Of a stretch of 64,000 bases of DNA, positions 1 through 7,833 are shown piece by piece (position 1 is the stretch's first letter; each line of letters opens with the position of its first letter). Origin of the DNA: JAVKBW01 sp964352715 (lineage in GTDB: Bacteria > Pseudomonadota > Alphaproteobacteria > UBA8366 > Aestuariispiraceae); contig CAYGSU010000001.1 of assembly GCA_964352715.1 (NCBI GenBank), positions 1 through 64,000 on the forward strand. The letters are read 5' to 3'. The translations under genes and the position numbers were made by a program. Under the pieces are notes generated by a model. That model was not told the origin of the DNA. It saw only the letters and a program-made list of their open reading frames with translations, and made no database searches.

Positions 1-59
1 CCGATGGCGACGCTTCGGATAAAGGATTTCGGGATAAGAGTGTCAAAGGAAACGGTCAT
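1..59 (-). CDS. Start of an unidentified protein, runs off the left edge
   Basis: On the minus strand an ATG at 59-57 opens a frame that stays open to base 1 and reads MTVSFDTLIPKSFIRSVA. An AGGGG ribosome-binding-like stretch lies about 8 bases upstream. Only about 19 residues are visible, so no family can be named. It would be transcribed divergently from the DUF1194 gene at 342 across the AT-rich spacer. A chance short open frame is the alternative. Confidence 0.4.
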   Translation of the reverse strand, partial: MTVSFDTLIPKSFIRSVAI

Positions 60-341
60 CGTGAATGCCCCTGAAAAAGTGAAAGTGAACGGTTTGTTTT
101 ATTCGTTATGCCGCCCCACGCGGCGTGTTGGTTCTTCTTGTACGCGGGGTGCCGGCGGTTGGTTGTGATGGCCGTCACTTTTAATAATAATAACCTGTAA
201 TATTAAATTAAATTTAAACTGTATTTTATTTATTTTTATAATGGACCGATGACGGTTGGAGAAAGGTCAGTTTCCGGTTTGCGGTATTAACTGTCCGCCA
301 TTCAGAAAGACGGTGAGCCTTAAGGATGGTAGCGTGGTGGC
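60..341. other. AT-rich divergent intergenic region
   Basis: No convincing gene is seen here. Positions about 178-245 are almost pure A/T, an abrupt change in a GC-rich sequence. A weak hairpin (GCCGC at 110-114 with GCGGC at 120-124) lies to its left. The patch sits between two probably divergent genes and so most likely contains promoters or protein-binding sites, but I cannot assign individual boxes with confidence. Confidence 0.5.
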
Positions 342-1049
342 ATGAAAAAGCTTTGCTCGCTTCTCATTGTGGTGCTGCTGCATGCCGCGCCGGCCACCGC
401 GCTGGCGCAGGAGGTGGTCGATCTGGAACTGGTGCTGGCGGTAGATGCCTCGGCAAGTGTGTCGAATGATGAATTCCGGCTGCAGATGGATGGTATCGCC
501 GCCGCCTTCCGTGATCCGGGCGTCTGGAACGCCATCCGGTCCGGTCCGCTGAAACAGATCGGCGTTGCGCTGGTCATCTGGGCCGATGCCGACGGTATCA
601 AGCCGATGACGGACTGGTTCGTGATAACGGGTCCGGAGGAGGCGGAAGCCTTCGCCCAGACGGTGGAACAGTTTCCCCGCGATATATTCGGCGGCACCGG
701 CATCGGTGCAGGCATCCTGCATGCGATCGAGCGGATTCGGAACAATCACATTACCGCTGCGCGCCGCGTGGTTGATGTTTCCGGCGACGGCATGGAATCC
801 GATACCAACAACTTTACCCAGATGGTTGACTTCGCGCGCCGGGCGGCGACGGAGGAAAAGATCACGGTGAATGGCCTGGCTATCCTCACGGATGAACCGA
901 ATCTCGATGACTGGTATCTGAAGAATGTGGCGACCGGGCTGGGCCGCTTCGTCATGGCGGCAAGCACGTTCGAGGATTTCGCCATCGCCATGAAGAAGAA
1001 ACTGGTGCTGGAAATCCAGTATGTGCCGCCGGTGGTGCTGGCTGACTGA
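342..1049 (+). CDS. Exported DUF1194 (von Willebrand A-like) protein
   Basis: A 235-residue protein with a Sec signal peptide (residues 1-22, cleavage near ALA-QE). The mature part begins with a VWA-like strand and a MIDAS-type DASAS motif at residues 35-39. A second acidic segment, DVSGDGMESD, fits the DUF1194 family. The product should be periplasmic or secreted; its ligand is unknown. AAGGA at 322-326 is rather far (15 bases) from the ATG, so the start is not fully settled, but the signal peptide supports it. It converges on polA, whose stop lies 24 bases away. Family assignment is firm, function unknown. Confidence 0.85.
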   Translation: MKKLCSLLIVVLLHAAPATALAQEVVDLELVLAVDASASVSNDEFRLQMDGIAAAFRDPGVWNAIRSGPLKQIGVALVIWADADGIKPMTDWFVITGPEEAEAFAQTVEQFPRDIFGGTGIGAGILHAIERIRNNHITAARRVVDVSGDGMESDTNNFTQMVDFARRAATEEKITVNGLAILTDEPNLDDWYLKNVATGLGRFVMAASTFEDFAIAMKKKLVLEIQYVPPVVLAD

Positions 1050-1073
1050 AGGGGCCTGCGCCGTCGAGAAGCC

Positions 1074-3839
1074 TTAATGCGCGGCGTTCCAGGTCGTGCC
1101 GATGCCGGCATCGACGACCAGCGGGGTCGACAGGGTGCGGGCCGGTGACGCCGCCCCTTCCATCACCTCTTTCACGACATCGCGGGTCTTTTCCACCAGA
1201 TCGTCCGGACATTCGAAAATCAGCTCGTCGTGGATCTGTAACAGCATGCGACTGTCGGTCAGGTCGGCCTTTTCCAGCGCGGCTGGAATCCGGTTCATCG
1301 CCCGCTTGATGATGTCCGCCGCCGAGCCCTGGATCGGCGCGTTGATGGCGGCCCGTTCGGCCCCACCGCGCCGCATCGGGTTCTTGTCGTTGATGCTGTT
1401 CATGTGGATCTTGCGGCCGAACAGGGTTTCGACATAGCCGGTCTTGCGGCAGGACTCGATCGTGTCGTCCATGAATTTCTTGATGCCGGGAAACTTGTCG
1501 AAATAGGCGTCGATGAAATCCTTCGCATCGCTGCGCGACACACCGATCTGGTTCGCCAGACCGAAGGCGGAAATACCGTAGATGATGCCGAAATTGATCG
1601 CCTTGGCCTTGCGCCGGGTTTCCGGGTCCATCTCGTCCAGCGGCACGCCGAACACTTCCGATGCTGTCATGGCGTGAATATCCTGACCGTCCCTGAAGGC
1701 CTGTTTCAGCGCACCGATGTCGGCGATCTCGGCGACCAGCCGCAATTCGATCTGGCTGTAGTCGAGGCTGAGCAGCTTGTGCCCCGGAGTCGAAATGAAG
1801 GCGTCGCGGATCTTGCGGCCTTCTGCCGTGCGGATCGGAATGTTCTGCAGGTTCGGGTCGTTTGAGCTGAGCCGGCCGGTCTGTGCGCCGACCATCGAAT
1901 AGGACGTGTGAACCCGTTTGGTTTCCGGGTTGGTCTTTTCGATCAGCGCTTCGGTATAGGTGCCGCGCAGCTTCGACAGCATGCGCCAGTCCAGCACGTC
2001 ACGCACGACCGGGTGTTCCAGCGCCAGCGGCTCCAGCACGGATGAATCGGTGGAATAGCCGCCGGACTTGGTTTTCTTGCCGCCGGTCAGGCCCATTTCG
2101 CCGAACAGCACGTCGCCAAGCTGTTTCGGCGAGCCGACATTGAATTCGCGCCCGGCCTGTTTGTGGATTGTCTCTTCAAGCTCGGCCAGCCGTTTCGCGA
2201 AATCGGCGGACAGGTTTTTCAGCACCAGCGGGTCGACCGCAATACCGGCCTGTTCCATCGACGACAGAACGGAAATCAGCGGCCGCTCGATGGTCTCGTA
2301 AAAGGTCACCATCTTTTCCTGCAACAGCCGGGGCTTCAGCAGGCGGTGCAGGCGAAGCGTGATGTCGGCATCCTCGGCGGCGTAATCCAGCGCCTTGTCC
2401 AGCGGCACCTTGTCGAAGGTGACCTGGCTTTTGCCTTTGCCGGCGACATCCTCGAAATGGATGGTCTGGACGCCGAGATGCAACTCGGCCAGCTCGTCCA
2501 TGCCATGGCCGTGCAACCCGGCATCCAGCACGAAAGACAATACCATCGTATCGTCAATCGGCGCGACGGCGATGCCTTCGCGGGCAAGCACCGTCAGATC
2601 GTATTTCAGATTGTGGCCGATTTTCAGCACGCCCGGCGATTCGAATAACGGCTTCAGCAGCGCAATGGCATCGTCGACCGACACCTGTTCCGGCGTTTCG
2701 GCGCCGGCATCCAGCAGGTCGCCGCTATCGCCGTCGGTGCCGTGCCGCAACGGGATGTAGCAGGCCTTGCCCGGTGCGGTCGCCATGCTGATGCCGACCA
2801 GCTTGGCGCGCATCGGGTCCAGCCCGGTGGTTTCGGTGTCGATGGCGATGTCGCCTGCAGTATAGGCATCCTCGATCCAGGCCTTCAGGCGATCCGTATC
2901 GGTGACCAGTTCGTACTCGGCGGTATCATCGCCCGGCTTGCCTGTGTCTTCCTCGCCGCCGCTGGCCTGGCCGGCATCGCCGTCGAGGCGGGAAATCAGC
3001 CGCTTGAATTCCATCTTGCGCAGGAAGACCAGCGCCTTTTCGGGGTCGAAGGTATCGCGTTTCAGGCTGGTCAGCGGAATCTCGACCGGCACGTCGTCGC
3101 GCAGGGTCACCAGCTGGCGCGAAATCCGCGCCATATCCGCGTTCTCGATCAGCGATTCCCGGCGTTTCGGCTGTTTGATGTTTTCCGCCCCGGCCAGCAG
3201 GGAATCGAGATCGCCGTATTCGTTGATCAGCTGGGCGGCGGTCTTGACGCCAATGCCCGGCACCCCCGGCACGTTATCGGTGGAATCGCCGGCCAGCGCC
3301 TGCACATCGATCACCCGGTTCGGAGCGACACCGAATTTTTCCAGCACCTCCGCCTCGCCGATGGTCTTGTTCTTCATCGGATCCCACATCGAAATGCCGT
3401 CATCGATCAACTGCATCAGGTCCTTGTCGGACGATACGATGGTAACTTCAGACCCTTGTGCGCGGGCCTGCCGCGCATAGGTGGCGATCAGATCGTCCGC
3501 CTCGAATCCCTCCATCGAGATACAGGGCAGGCTGAGCGCCTCGACGGCTTCATGGATCAACGGAAACTGCGGCACCAGCTCTTCCGGCGCATCCGGCCGG
3601 TGGCCCTTGTAGTCGGGATAGATGTCGTTGCGGAAATTCTTGCGTTTGGCATCGAAGATGACGGCAACGAAATCCGCATCGGTCTGTTCGAACAGGTTCA
3701 GCAACATCGAGGAGACGCCGAATACCGCATTGGTCGGCGTGCCGTCGGACCGGGTCATCGGCGGCAGTGCGAAAAAGGCCCGGAAAATATAAGCCGACCC
3801 GTCGACGAGATAGAGATGGCGCGGCGTTTCTTCTGTCAT
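1074..3839 (-). CDS. polA: DNA polymerase I
   Basis: A 921-residue family A DNA polymerase for repair and RNA primer removal. Three domains are visible: an N-terminal 5'-3' flap exonuclease (about 1-290), a 3'-5' exonuclease (about 310-500) and the polymerase domain to the C-terminus. The proofreading residues look intact: IDTETTG (Exo I), IGHNLKYDL (Exo II) and YAAEDAD (Exo III). Polymerase motif A is LDYSQIELR, motif B is RRKAKAINFGIIYG and motif C is QIHDELIF. Length matches the family. The zinc-ribbon gene ends 9 bases upstream and may be co-transcribed. Confidence 0.98.
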   Translation of the reverse strand: MTEETPRHLYLVDGSAYIFRAFFALPPMTRSDGTPTNAVFGVSSMLLNLFEQTDADFVAVIFDAKRKNFRNDIYPDYKGHRPDAPEELVPQFPLIHEAVEALSLPCISMEGFEADDLIATYARQARAQGSEVTIVSSDKDLMQLIDDGISMWDPMKNKTIGEAEVLEKFGVAPNRVIDVQALAGDSTDNVPGVPGIGVKTAAQLINEYGDLDSLLAGAENIKQPKRRESLIENADMARISRQLVTLRDDVPVEIPLTSLKRDTFDPEKALVFLRKMEFKRLISRLDGDAGQASGGEEDTGKPGDDTAEYELVTDTDRLKAWIEDAYTAGDIAIDTETTGLDPMRAKLVGISMATAPGKACYIPLRHGTDGDSGDLLDAGAETPEQVSVDDAIALLKPLFESPGVLKIGHNLKYDLTVLAREGIAVAPIDDTMVLSFVLDAGLHGHGMDELAELHLGVQTIHFEDVAGKGKSQVTFDKVPLDKALDYAAEDADITLRLHRLLKPRLLQEKMVTFYETIERPLISVLSSMEQAGIAVDPLVLKNLSADFAKRLAELEETIHKQAGREFNVGSPKQLGDVLFGEMGLTGGKKTKSGGYSTDSSVLEPLALEHPVVRDVLDWRMLSKLRGTYTEALIEKTNPETKRVHTSYSMVGAQTGRLSSNDPNLQNIPIRTAEGRKIRDAFISTPGHKLLSLDYSQIELRLVAEIADIGALKQAFRDGQDIHAMTASEVFGVPLDEMDPETRRKAKAINFGIIYGISAFGLANQIGVSRSDAKDFIDAYFDKFPGIKKFMDDTIESCRKTGYVETLFGRKIHMNSINDKNPMRRGGAERAAINAPIQGSAADIIKRAMNRIPAALEKADLTDSRMLLQIHDELIFECPDDLVEKTRDVVKEVMEGAASPARTLSTPLVVDAGIGTTWNAAH

Positions 3840-3848
3840 GAGGCGCGA

Positions 3849-4043
3849 TCAGTGCCCCGCATGAAGTTTGGTGCCCGGTTTCAGCACGAAACGGCGGTCG
3901 CAATAGCCGCATTCAACCCAGCCGTCATCGTTGAGCTTCAAATAGACTTTCGGGTGGCCAAGCGCGCCGCCGCCGCCGTCGCAGGATACCCGCGCGGTCT
4001 CTACTTCAACGGTTTCCGGTGCATCGATCGTCGATTCGGCCAT
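3849..4043 (-). CDS. Zinc-finger domain protein (zf-CHCC, NDUFS6-like)
   Basis: A 64-residue protein with the CHCC zinc-ribbon pattern: Cys in RVSCDGG, His in LGHPKV and a closing ECGYCDRR pair. This resembles the domain of the mitochondrial complex I subunit NDUFS6 and is common as a stand-alone alphaproteobacterial protein. The residues before the first Cys are acidic and likely disordered. It lies 9 bases upstream of polA on the same strand. A complex I assembly role is known for the mitochondrial relative; in bacteria it is inferred only. Confidence 0.88.
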   Translation of the reverse strand: MAESTIDAPETVEVETARVSCDGGGGALGHPKVYLKLNDDGWVECGYCDRRFVLKPGTKLHAGH

Positions 4044-4166
4044 GTCGTTCTCCCAACCCTTTTCCGCTCCGCGCTTGCCTGTTGCGGCGTTGCGGTGATA
4101 CCAGACGTCTGTGCGGATCGACGATCCGCGAAACCCATATCGAACCCTTACACAAAGATCGCCCCC

Positions 4167-5129
4167 ATGTCAGCCGTTACCGAATCAGACCTGCCGGAAA
4201 ATGCAATTGAAGTTTCCGGCCTGACCAAACGATATGCCGGGTCCGGAAAACAGCCGGCTAAACTGGCGCTTGACGATGTGTCGCTGAACATTCCGCGCGG
4301 CTCACTCTTTGGGCTGCTGGGGCCGAACGGCGCGGGAAAGTCGACCCTGATCAACATTCTGGCCGGCCTGGTCGTGAAGACAGCGGGAAAGGTGACGATC
4401 TGGGGCATGGACATCGACCGCGAACCGCGCGATTCCAAGGCCGCCATCGGCATCGTGCCGCAGGAACTGAACATCGATCCGTTCTTCACGCCGGGCGAAA
4501 TGCTGAACGTGCAGGCGGGTCTCTACGGCGTGCCGAAGAAAGAAAGACGCACCGAGGAGATTCTTAAGACCATCGGTCTGCTGGACAAGCGCGACGCCTA
4601 TGCACGCACTCTGTCTGGCGGCATGCGGCGGCGTCTTCTGATCGGCAAGGCGATGGTGCACAATCCGCCCATTCTGGTGCTTGATGAACCGACGGCGGGT
4701 GTCGATATCGAACTGCGGCAGCAGCTCTGGGAAAACGTCAGGGACCTGAACCGGCGCGGCGCGACGATCCTGCTGACAACCCATTATCTGGAAGAAGCGG
4801 AAGAATTGTGCGACCGCATCGCCATCATCAATCATGGCAAGGTGGTCGCCGACGACAAGACCAGTCGGCTGTTGGGCCGGCTGGATTCCAAGACACTGCG
4901 GATCACCTATACCGAACCGCTGGAAAAGCTGCCGAACTGCCTCAGCGACTACAATGCCGCGCTCGACGGAACCGGGGTGACGATCACCTATACGCCGTCG
5001 CAACAGACCGCCGGCGAAATCATCGCCGCTGCGCAATCGACCGGCCGGACCATCGTCGATATCTCGACCGAGGAAACCGATCTGGAGGATATCTTCCTGC
5101 AGCTCACCCGGCAGCCGCCCGCGGCCTGA
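4167..5129 (+). CDS. ABC transporter ATP-binding protein (ABC-2/NodI type)
   Basis: A 320-residue ATPase. It has Walker A GPNGAGKST, the signature LSGGMRRR, Walker B LVLDEPTAG and an H-loop TTHYLEEAEE, followed by a C-terminal extension of roughly 80 residues as in exporter ATPases of the CcmA/NodI group. The ATG at 4167 is chosen because the domain begins about 12 residues later; the reading frame is open much further upstream, but that stretch is antisense to polA and is not coding. No permease gene is adjacent, which is unusual for ABC-2 systems. The stop is one base before the next gene, suggesting translational coupling. Substrate unknown. Confidence 0.93.
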   Translation: MSAVTESDLPENAIEVSGLTKRYAGSGKQPAKLALDDVSLNIPRGSLFGLLGPNGAGKSTLINILAGLVVKTAGKVTIWGMDIDREPRDSKAAIGIVPQELNIDPFFTPGEMLNVQAGLYGVPKKERRTEEILKTIGLLDKRDAYARTLSGGMRRRLLIGKAMVHNPPILVLDEPTAGVDIELRQQLWENVRDLNRRGATILLTTHYLEEAEELCDRIAIINHGKVVADDKTSRLLGRLDSKTLRITYTEPLEKLPNCLSDYNAALDGTGVTITYTPSQQTAGEIIAAAQSTGRTIVDISTEETDLEDIFLQLTRQPPAA

Positions 5130-5130
5130 T

Positions 5131-6090
5131 ATGCGCCGGCTTGCAAGCCTTGCCGCTCTGATTGTCTGTCTTGCTGCTGCTGCCTGCGCCCCGCGCCTGC
5201 AGCAACCGGGCCTTTCCGCGCAACAGCCGGCTCTTGAAACCGGCGGTGACCAGCCTGCCTTGGTTATGGATGACGGCGTGCGTCTGCCGGTTCGCGTCTG
5301 GCGGCCGGACGGTCCGGTGCGGGCGGTCATTCTGGCGGTGCATGGCTTCAACCTGTATTCGCGAATTTTCGAGGAGCCGGCTGAGAAGTGGGCCGAAAGC
5401 GGCATCCTGACTCTCGCCTATGATCAGCGCGGATTCGGCAATACGCCGGAACGGGGGATCTGGCCGGGCGTCGACCGCATGACCCGGGACCTGACAGAGG
5501 CGGCTGCGCTGGTGCGGCGGCGCTATCCTGATGTGCCGCTGGTTCTGCTGGGTGACAGCATGGGCGGCGCGGTCGTGCTGGCGGCGAATGCATCACCCGA
5601 TCCGCCGGATGCCGATGGTCTTGTTCTGGTCGCACCTGCCGTCTGGGGCCGGGAGGCGATGCCGTTCTACCAGACCGCAAGCCTGTGGTTTTTCGCCCAT
5701 ACGCTGCCGTGGCTGGAAGTGACCGGACAGAATTTTCGCCGCATTCCGACCGATAACATCGCCCTGCTGCGGGAGCTGGGGCAGGATCCGCTGGTGATCT
5801 TTCGCACCCGCATCGATGTTTTGTGGGGGCTGGTCAATCTGATGGATGCGGGTCGCGCGGCGGTGCCCGCCATCGACCGCCCCACCCTTGTCCTGTACGG
5901 CGAGAACGAGGACATTCTGCCCGAATCGGCATGGAAGGGGGCCTTCGATTCCCTGCCCGAAAGCGACGACATCAGGCTGGTCGTCTACCCTGACGGGTTC
6001 CACATGCTGCTCCATGATCTTGAAGCCGTCGATGTAATCGACGACATTACCGCTTTCACCCTTACCCGGAAGGCACCTTCCCGTGAATGA
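5131..6090 (+). CDS. Alpha/beta hydrolase lipoprotein (lysophospholipase-like)
   Basis: A 319-residue protein beginning with a lipoprotein signal (LAAAAC lipobox around residue 19), so it should be anchored in the cell envelope. The core is a serine hydrolase of the lysophospholipase/monoacylglycerol lipase group: VHGFN near the oxyanion hole, nucleophile elbow GDSMGG, an acid in GENEDILP and a His in DGFHMLLHD. It follows the ABC ATPase with a 1-base gap and overlaps the next start by 8 bases. Lipid or lysophospholipid esterase is a reasonable inference; the substrate is not shown by the sequence. Confidence 0.88.
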   Translation: MRRLASLAALIVCLAAAACAPRLQQPGLSAQQPALETGGDQPALVMDDGVRLPVRVWRPDGPVRAVILAVHGFNLYSRIFEEPAEKWAESGILTLAYDQRGFGNTPERGIWPGVDRMTRDLTEAAALVRRRYPDVPLVLLGDSMGGAVVLAANASPDPPDADGLVLVAPAVWGREAMPFYQTASLWFFAHTLPWLEVTGQNFRRIPTDNIALLRELGQDPLVIFRTRIDVLWGLVNLMDAGRAAVPAIDRPTLVLYGENEDILPESAWKGAFDSLPESDDIRLVVYPDGFHMLLHDLEAVDVIDDITAFTLTRKAPSRE

Positions 6091-6466
6091 TCTTCGATTA
6101 AGCGTCTGGCAGTTCGTGCGGTTGATGGTGCAGGTGGATGAAACCCTGGCCGCAAGGCCGAATCCTGCCGTGGAGGAAATCAAGACGACCTGGGACGATA
6201 TCTGGCTGGATATCGATGCGAGGCTCGAGGAGCTGGGCCGCAAGGACCCGGACGGGTTCGCGACCATGATGATGGATCAGGAAGTCGTGCTGACCGGCAT
6301 GACGCCGGCGCTGCAAACCGCCATTGCGGGCGAGCTGGCGCAGGTCGTGCGCACCATGCAGACCGCCCGGCGGTCAACCAAGGACCAGCAGGCGAAGGAC
6401 GACCTGACCTTTGAAATTCAGGAGCTGAATGATGTGCTGACTGCGCTGGGTCAAAAGCGCCAGTAG
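6083..6466 (+). CDS. Conserved-looking hypothetical protein
   Basis: A 127-residue soluble protein I do not recognise. It is mostly alpha-helical and amphipathic, with the segment KTTWDDIWLDIDARLEELG and a Gln/Lys-rich C-terminal helix. No signal peptide or membrane segment is seen. Its start lies inside the last 8 bases of the hydrolase gene, so the ABC ATPase, lipoprotein and this protein probably form one operon. Confidence 0.7.
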   Translation: MNDLRLSVWQFVRLMVQVDETLAARPNPAVEEIKTTWDDIWLDIDARLEELGRKDPDGFATMMMDQEVVLTGMTPALQTAIAGELAQVVRTMQTARRSTKDQQAKDDLTFEIQELNDVLTALGQKRQ

Positions 6467-6511
6467 GACGCCGAAGCCCCTTTGCGATCAGCGGGGTTCC
6501 ATGCCAAACTT

Positions 6512-6525
6512 GGCAATCGAAGGTT
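6512..6525. promoter_or_regulatory. Palindromic candidate operator upstream of phaB
   Basis: TGCCAA-AC-TTGGCA is a perfect 6+6 inverted repeat 30 bases upstream of the phaB start. Its size and position suit a transcription factor operator, but it could also be chance or the base of a small RNA stem. No regulator gene is adjacent, so the factor is unknown. Confidence 0.3.
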
Positions 6526-6555
6526 TCACCAACAAAAAAACAACGGGAGACATCA

Positions 6556-7278
6556 ATGGGTAAGGTAGCAATTGTAACAGGCGGAACACGCGGCATCGGG
6601 GCGGCAATCAGCACCGGCCTGAAGAATGCCGGCTATACCGTCGCCGCGAACTATGCGGGCAATGACGAGGCGGCGAAGAAATTCAGCGATGAAACCGGTA
6701 TCGCGGTCTACAAGTTCGACGTGTCGGATTTCGATGCCTGCCAGACTGCGGTGGGGCAGATTGTTTCCGATCTCGGCCCCGTCGATATCCTGGTCAACAA
6801 TGCGGGCATCACCCGCGACGGCACGATGCACCGGATGACCTCGGAACAGTGGCAATCGGTCATCGATACCAATCTCGGGTCCTGCTTCAACATGTCGCGC
6901 GCCGTCATCGAGGGCATGCGCGACCGCAGCTTCGGGCGGATCGTCAATATCGGGTCGGTCAACGGTCAGGCCGGTCAGTACGGCCAGGTCAACTACGCGG
7001 CGGCGAAATCGGGCATTCACGGCTTCACCAAGGCGCTGGCGCAGGAGGGTGCTGCCAAGGGCATCACGGTCAACGCCATCGCGCCGGGCTATATCGACAC
7101 CGACATGGTGCGCGCCGTGCCGCCGAACGTGCTTGAAAAAATCATCGCCCGCATTCCGGTCGGCCGTCTCGGCAAGGCCGAGGAAATCGCGCGGACGGTT
7201 CTGTTTCTGGTGTCCGATGACGGCGGCTTCATCACCGGGTCGACCCTGTCGGTCAACGGCGGCCAGCACATGTATTAA
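6556..7278 (+). CDS. phaB: Acetoacetyl-CoA reductase
   Basis: A 240-residue short-chain dehydrogenase that reduces acetoacetyl-CoA to (R)-3-hydroxybutyryl-CoA with NADPH, the second step of polyhydroxybutyrate synthesis. It shows the Rossmann motif GGTRGIG (residues 9-15), the NNAG motif at 81-84 and the catalytic Ser134, Tyr147 and Lys151 in YAAAK. The closely family-like sequence (DGTMHRM, NSVNGQAGQYGQ-type loop, C-terminal GGQHMY) favours PhaB over FabG. A GGGAGA ribosome-binding site precedes the ATG. No thiolase or synthase gene is in the window, so phaB is isolated here. Confidence 0.93.
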   Translation: MGKVAIVTGGTRGIGAAISTGLKNAGYTVAANYAGNDEAAKKFSDETGIAVYKFDVSDFDACQTAVGQIVSDLGPVDILVNNAGITRDGTMHRMTSEQWQSVIDTNLGSCFNMSRAVIEGMRDRSFGRIVNIGSVNGQAGQYGQVNYAAAKSGIHGFTKALAQEGAAKGITVNAIAPGYIDTDMVRAVPPNVLEKIIARIPVGRLGKAEEIARTVLFLVSDDGGFITGSTLSVNGGQHMY

Positions 7279-7324
7279 CGTCAGGTTTAAATACGAACAG
7301 CGACGGACCCGGTCCTCCGGTCCG

Positions 7325-7355
7325 GCCGATCCCCGCGACCTGTGCGCGGATCGGC
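7325..7355 (+). terminator. Hairpin after phaB
   Basis: GCCGAT-(CC bulge)-CCGCG pairs with CGCGG-ATCGGC around a 7-base loop, an 11-bp stem. It lies 47 bases after the phaB stop and before the Nudix gene. No T-run follows directly (the nearest is GTTTT about 20 bases on), so termination is probable but not certain. Confidence 0.4.
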
Positions 7356-7392
7356 GGGCCTGAGGGCCGGTCGCGTTTTGGATGCCATTCGG

Positions 7393-7833
7393 ATGTCAAA
7401 TCGAGATTTTCCTGCGACCCCTGTGATCGGCGTCGGCGTGGTGGTGCTGAACGGCGACGCGGTGCTGCTGATCCGCCGTGGCAAGCCGCCCCGGCAGGGC
7501 GAATGGAGCCTTCCCGGCGGTGCGCAGGAACTCGGCGAAACCGTGCGCCAGACAGCGGTGCGGGAAGTGCGCGAGGAAACCGGTATTGAAATCGCCGATC
7601 TGGCGCTGCTTGATGTGATCGATCTGATATCCTCGCAACGGGACGGGCCGGTGCAGCAACATTACACCCTGATCGACTTTCAGGCGGTCTATGCCGGTGG
7701 CGTCGTTAGCGCCGGCACCGATGCCGCCGATGCGCAGTGGTGGCCGGTCGACGAAGCAATTTCCCTTGTAAACTGGGCCGAAACCAAAAGGGTGATCCGG
7801 CTTGCCCATGACCGGCAGACCGCACCGTCATGA
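7393..7833 (+). CDS. Nudix hydrolase
   Basis: A 146-residue Nudix-fold pyrophosphohydrolase. The Nudix box starts at Gly43 (GAQELGE) and continues through REVREETGI at about residue 65, with all glutamates in place. The N-terminal strand VIGVGVVV and the DAQWWPVDEA segment are typical of ADP-ribose or nucleotide pyrophosphatases. I chose ATG 7393 over a GTG at 7342, because the upstream GTG lies in the hairpin loop after phaB. The stop overlaps the next ATG in an ATGA, so the two genes are coupled. Substrate unknown. Confidence 0.9.
   Translation: MSNRDFPATPVIGVGVVVLNGDAVLLIRRGKPPRQGEWSLPGGAQELGETVRQTAVREVREETGIEIADLALLDVIDLISSQRDGPVQQHYTLIDFQAVYAGGVVSAGTDAADAQWWPVDEAISLVNWAETKRVIRLAHDRQTAPS

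Noticed and set aside
2742..4166. Long open stretch antisense to polA that joins the ABC ATPase frame
   Set aside because: It mirrors the polA and zinc-ribbon coding strand, has no domain, and the ATPase domain begins only at 4167.
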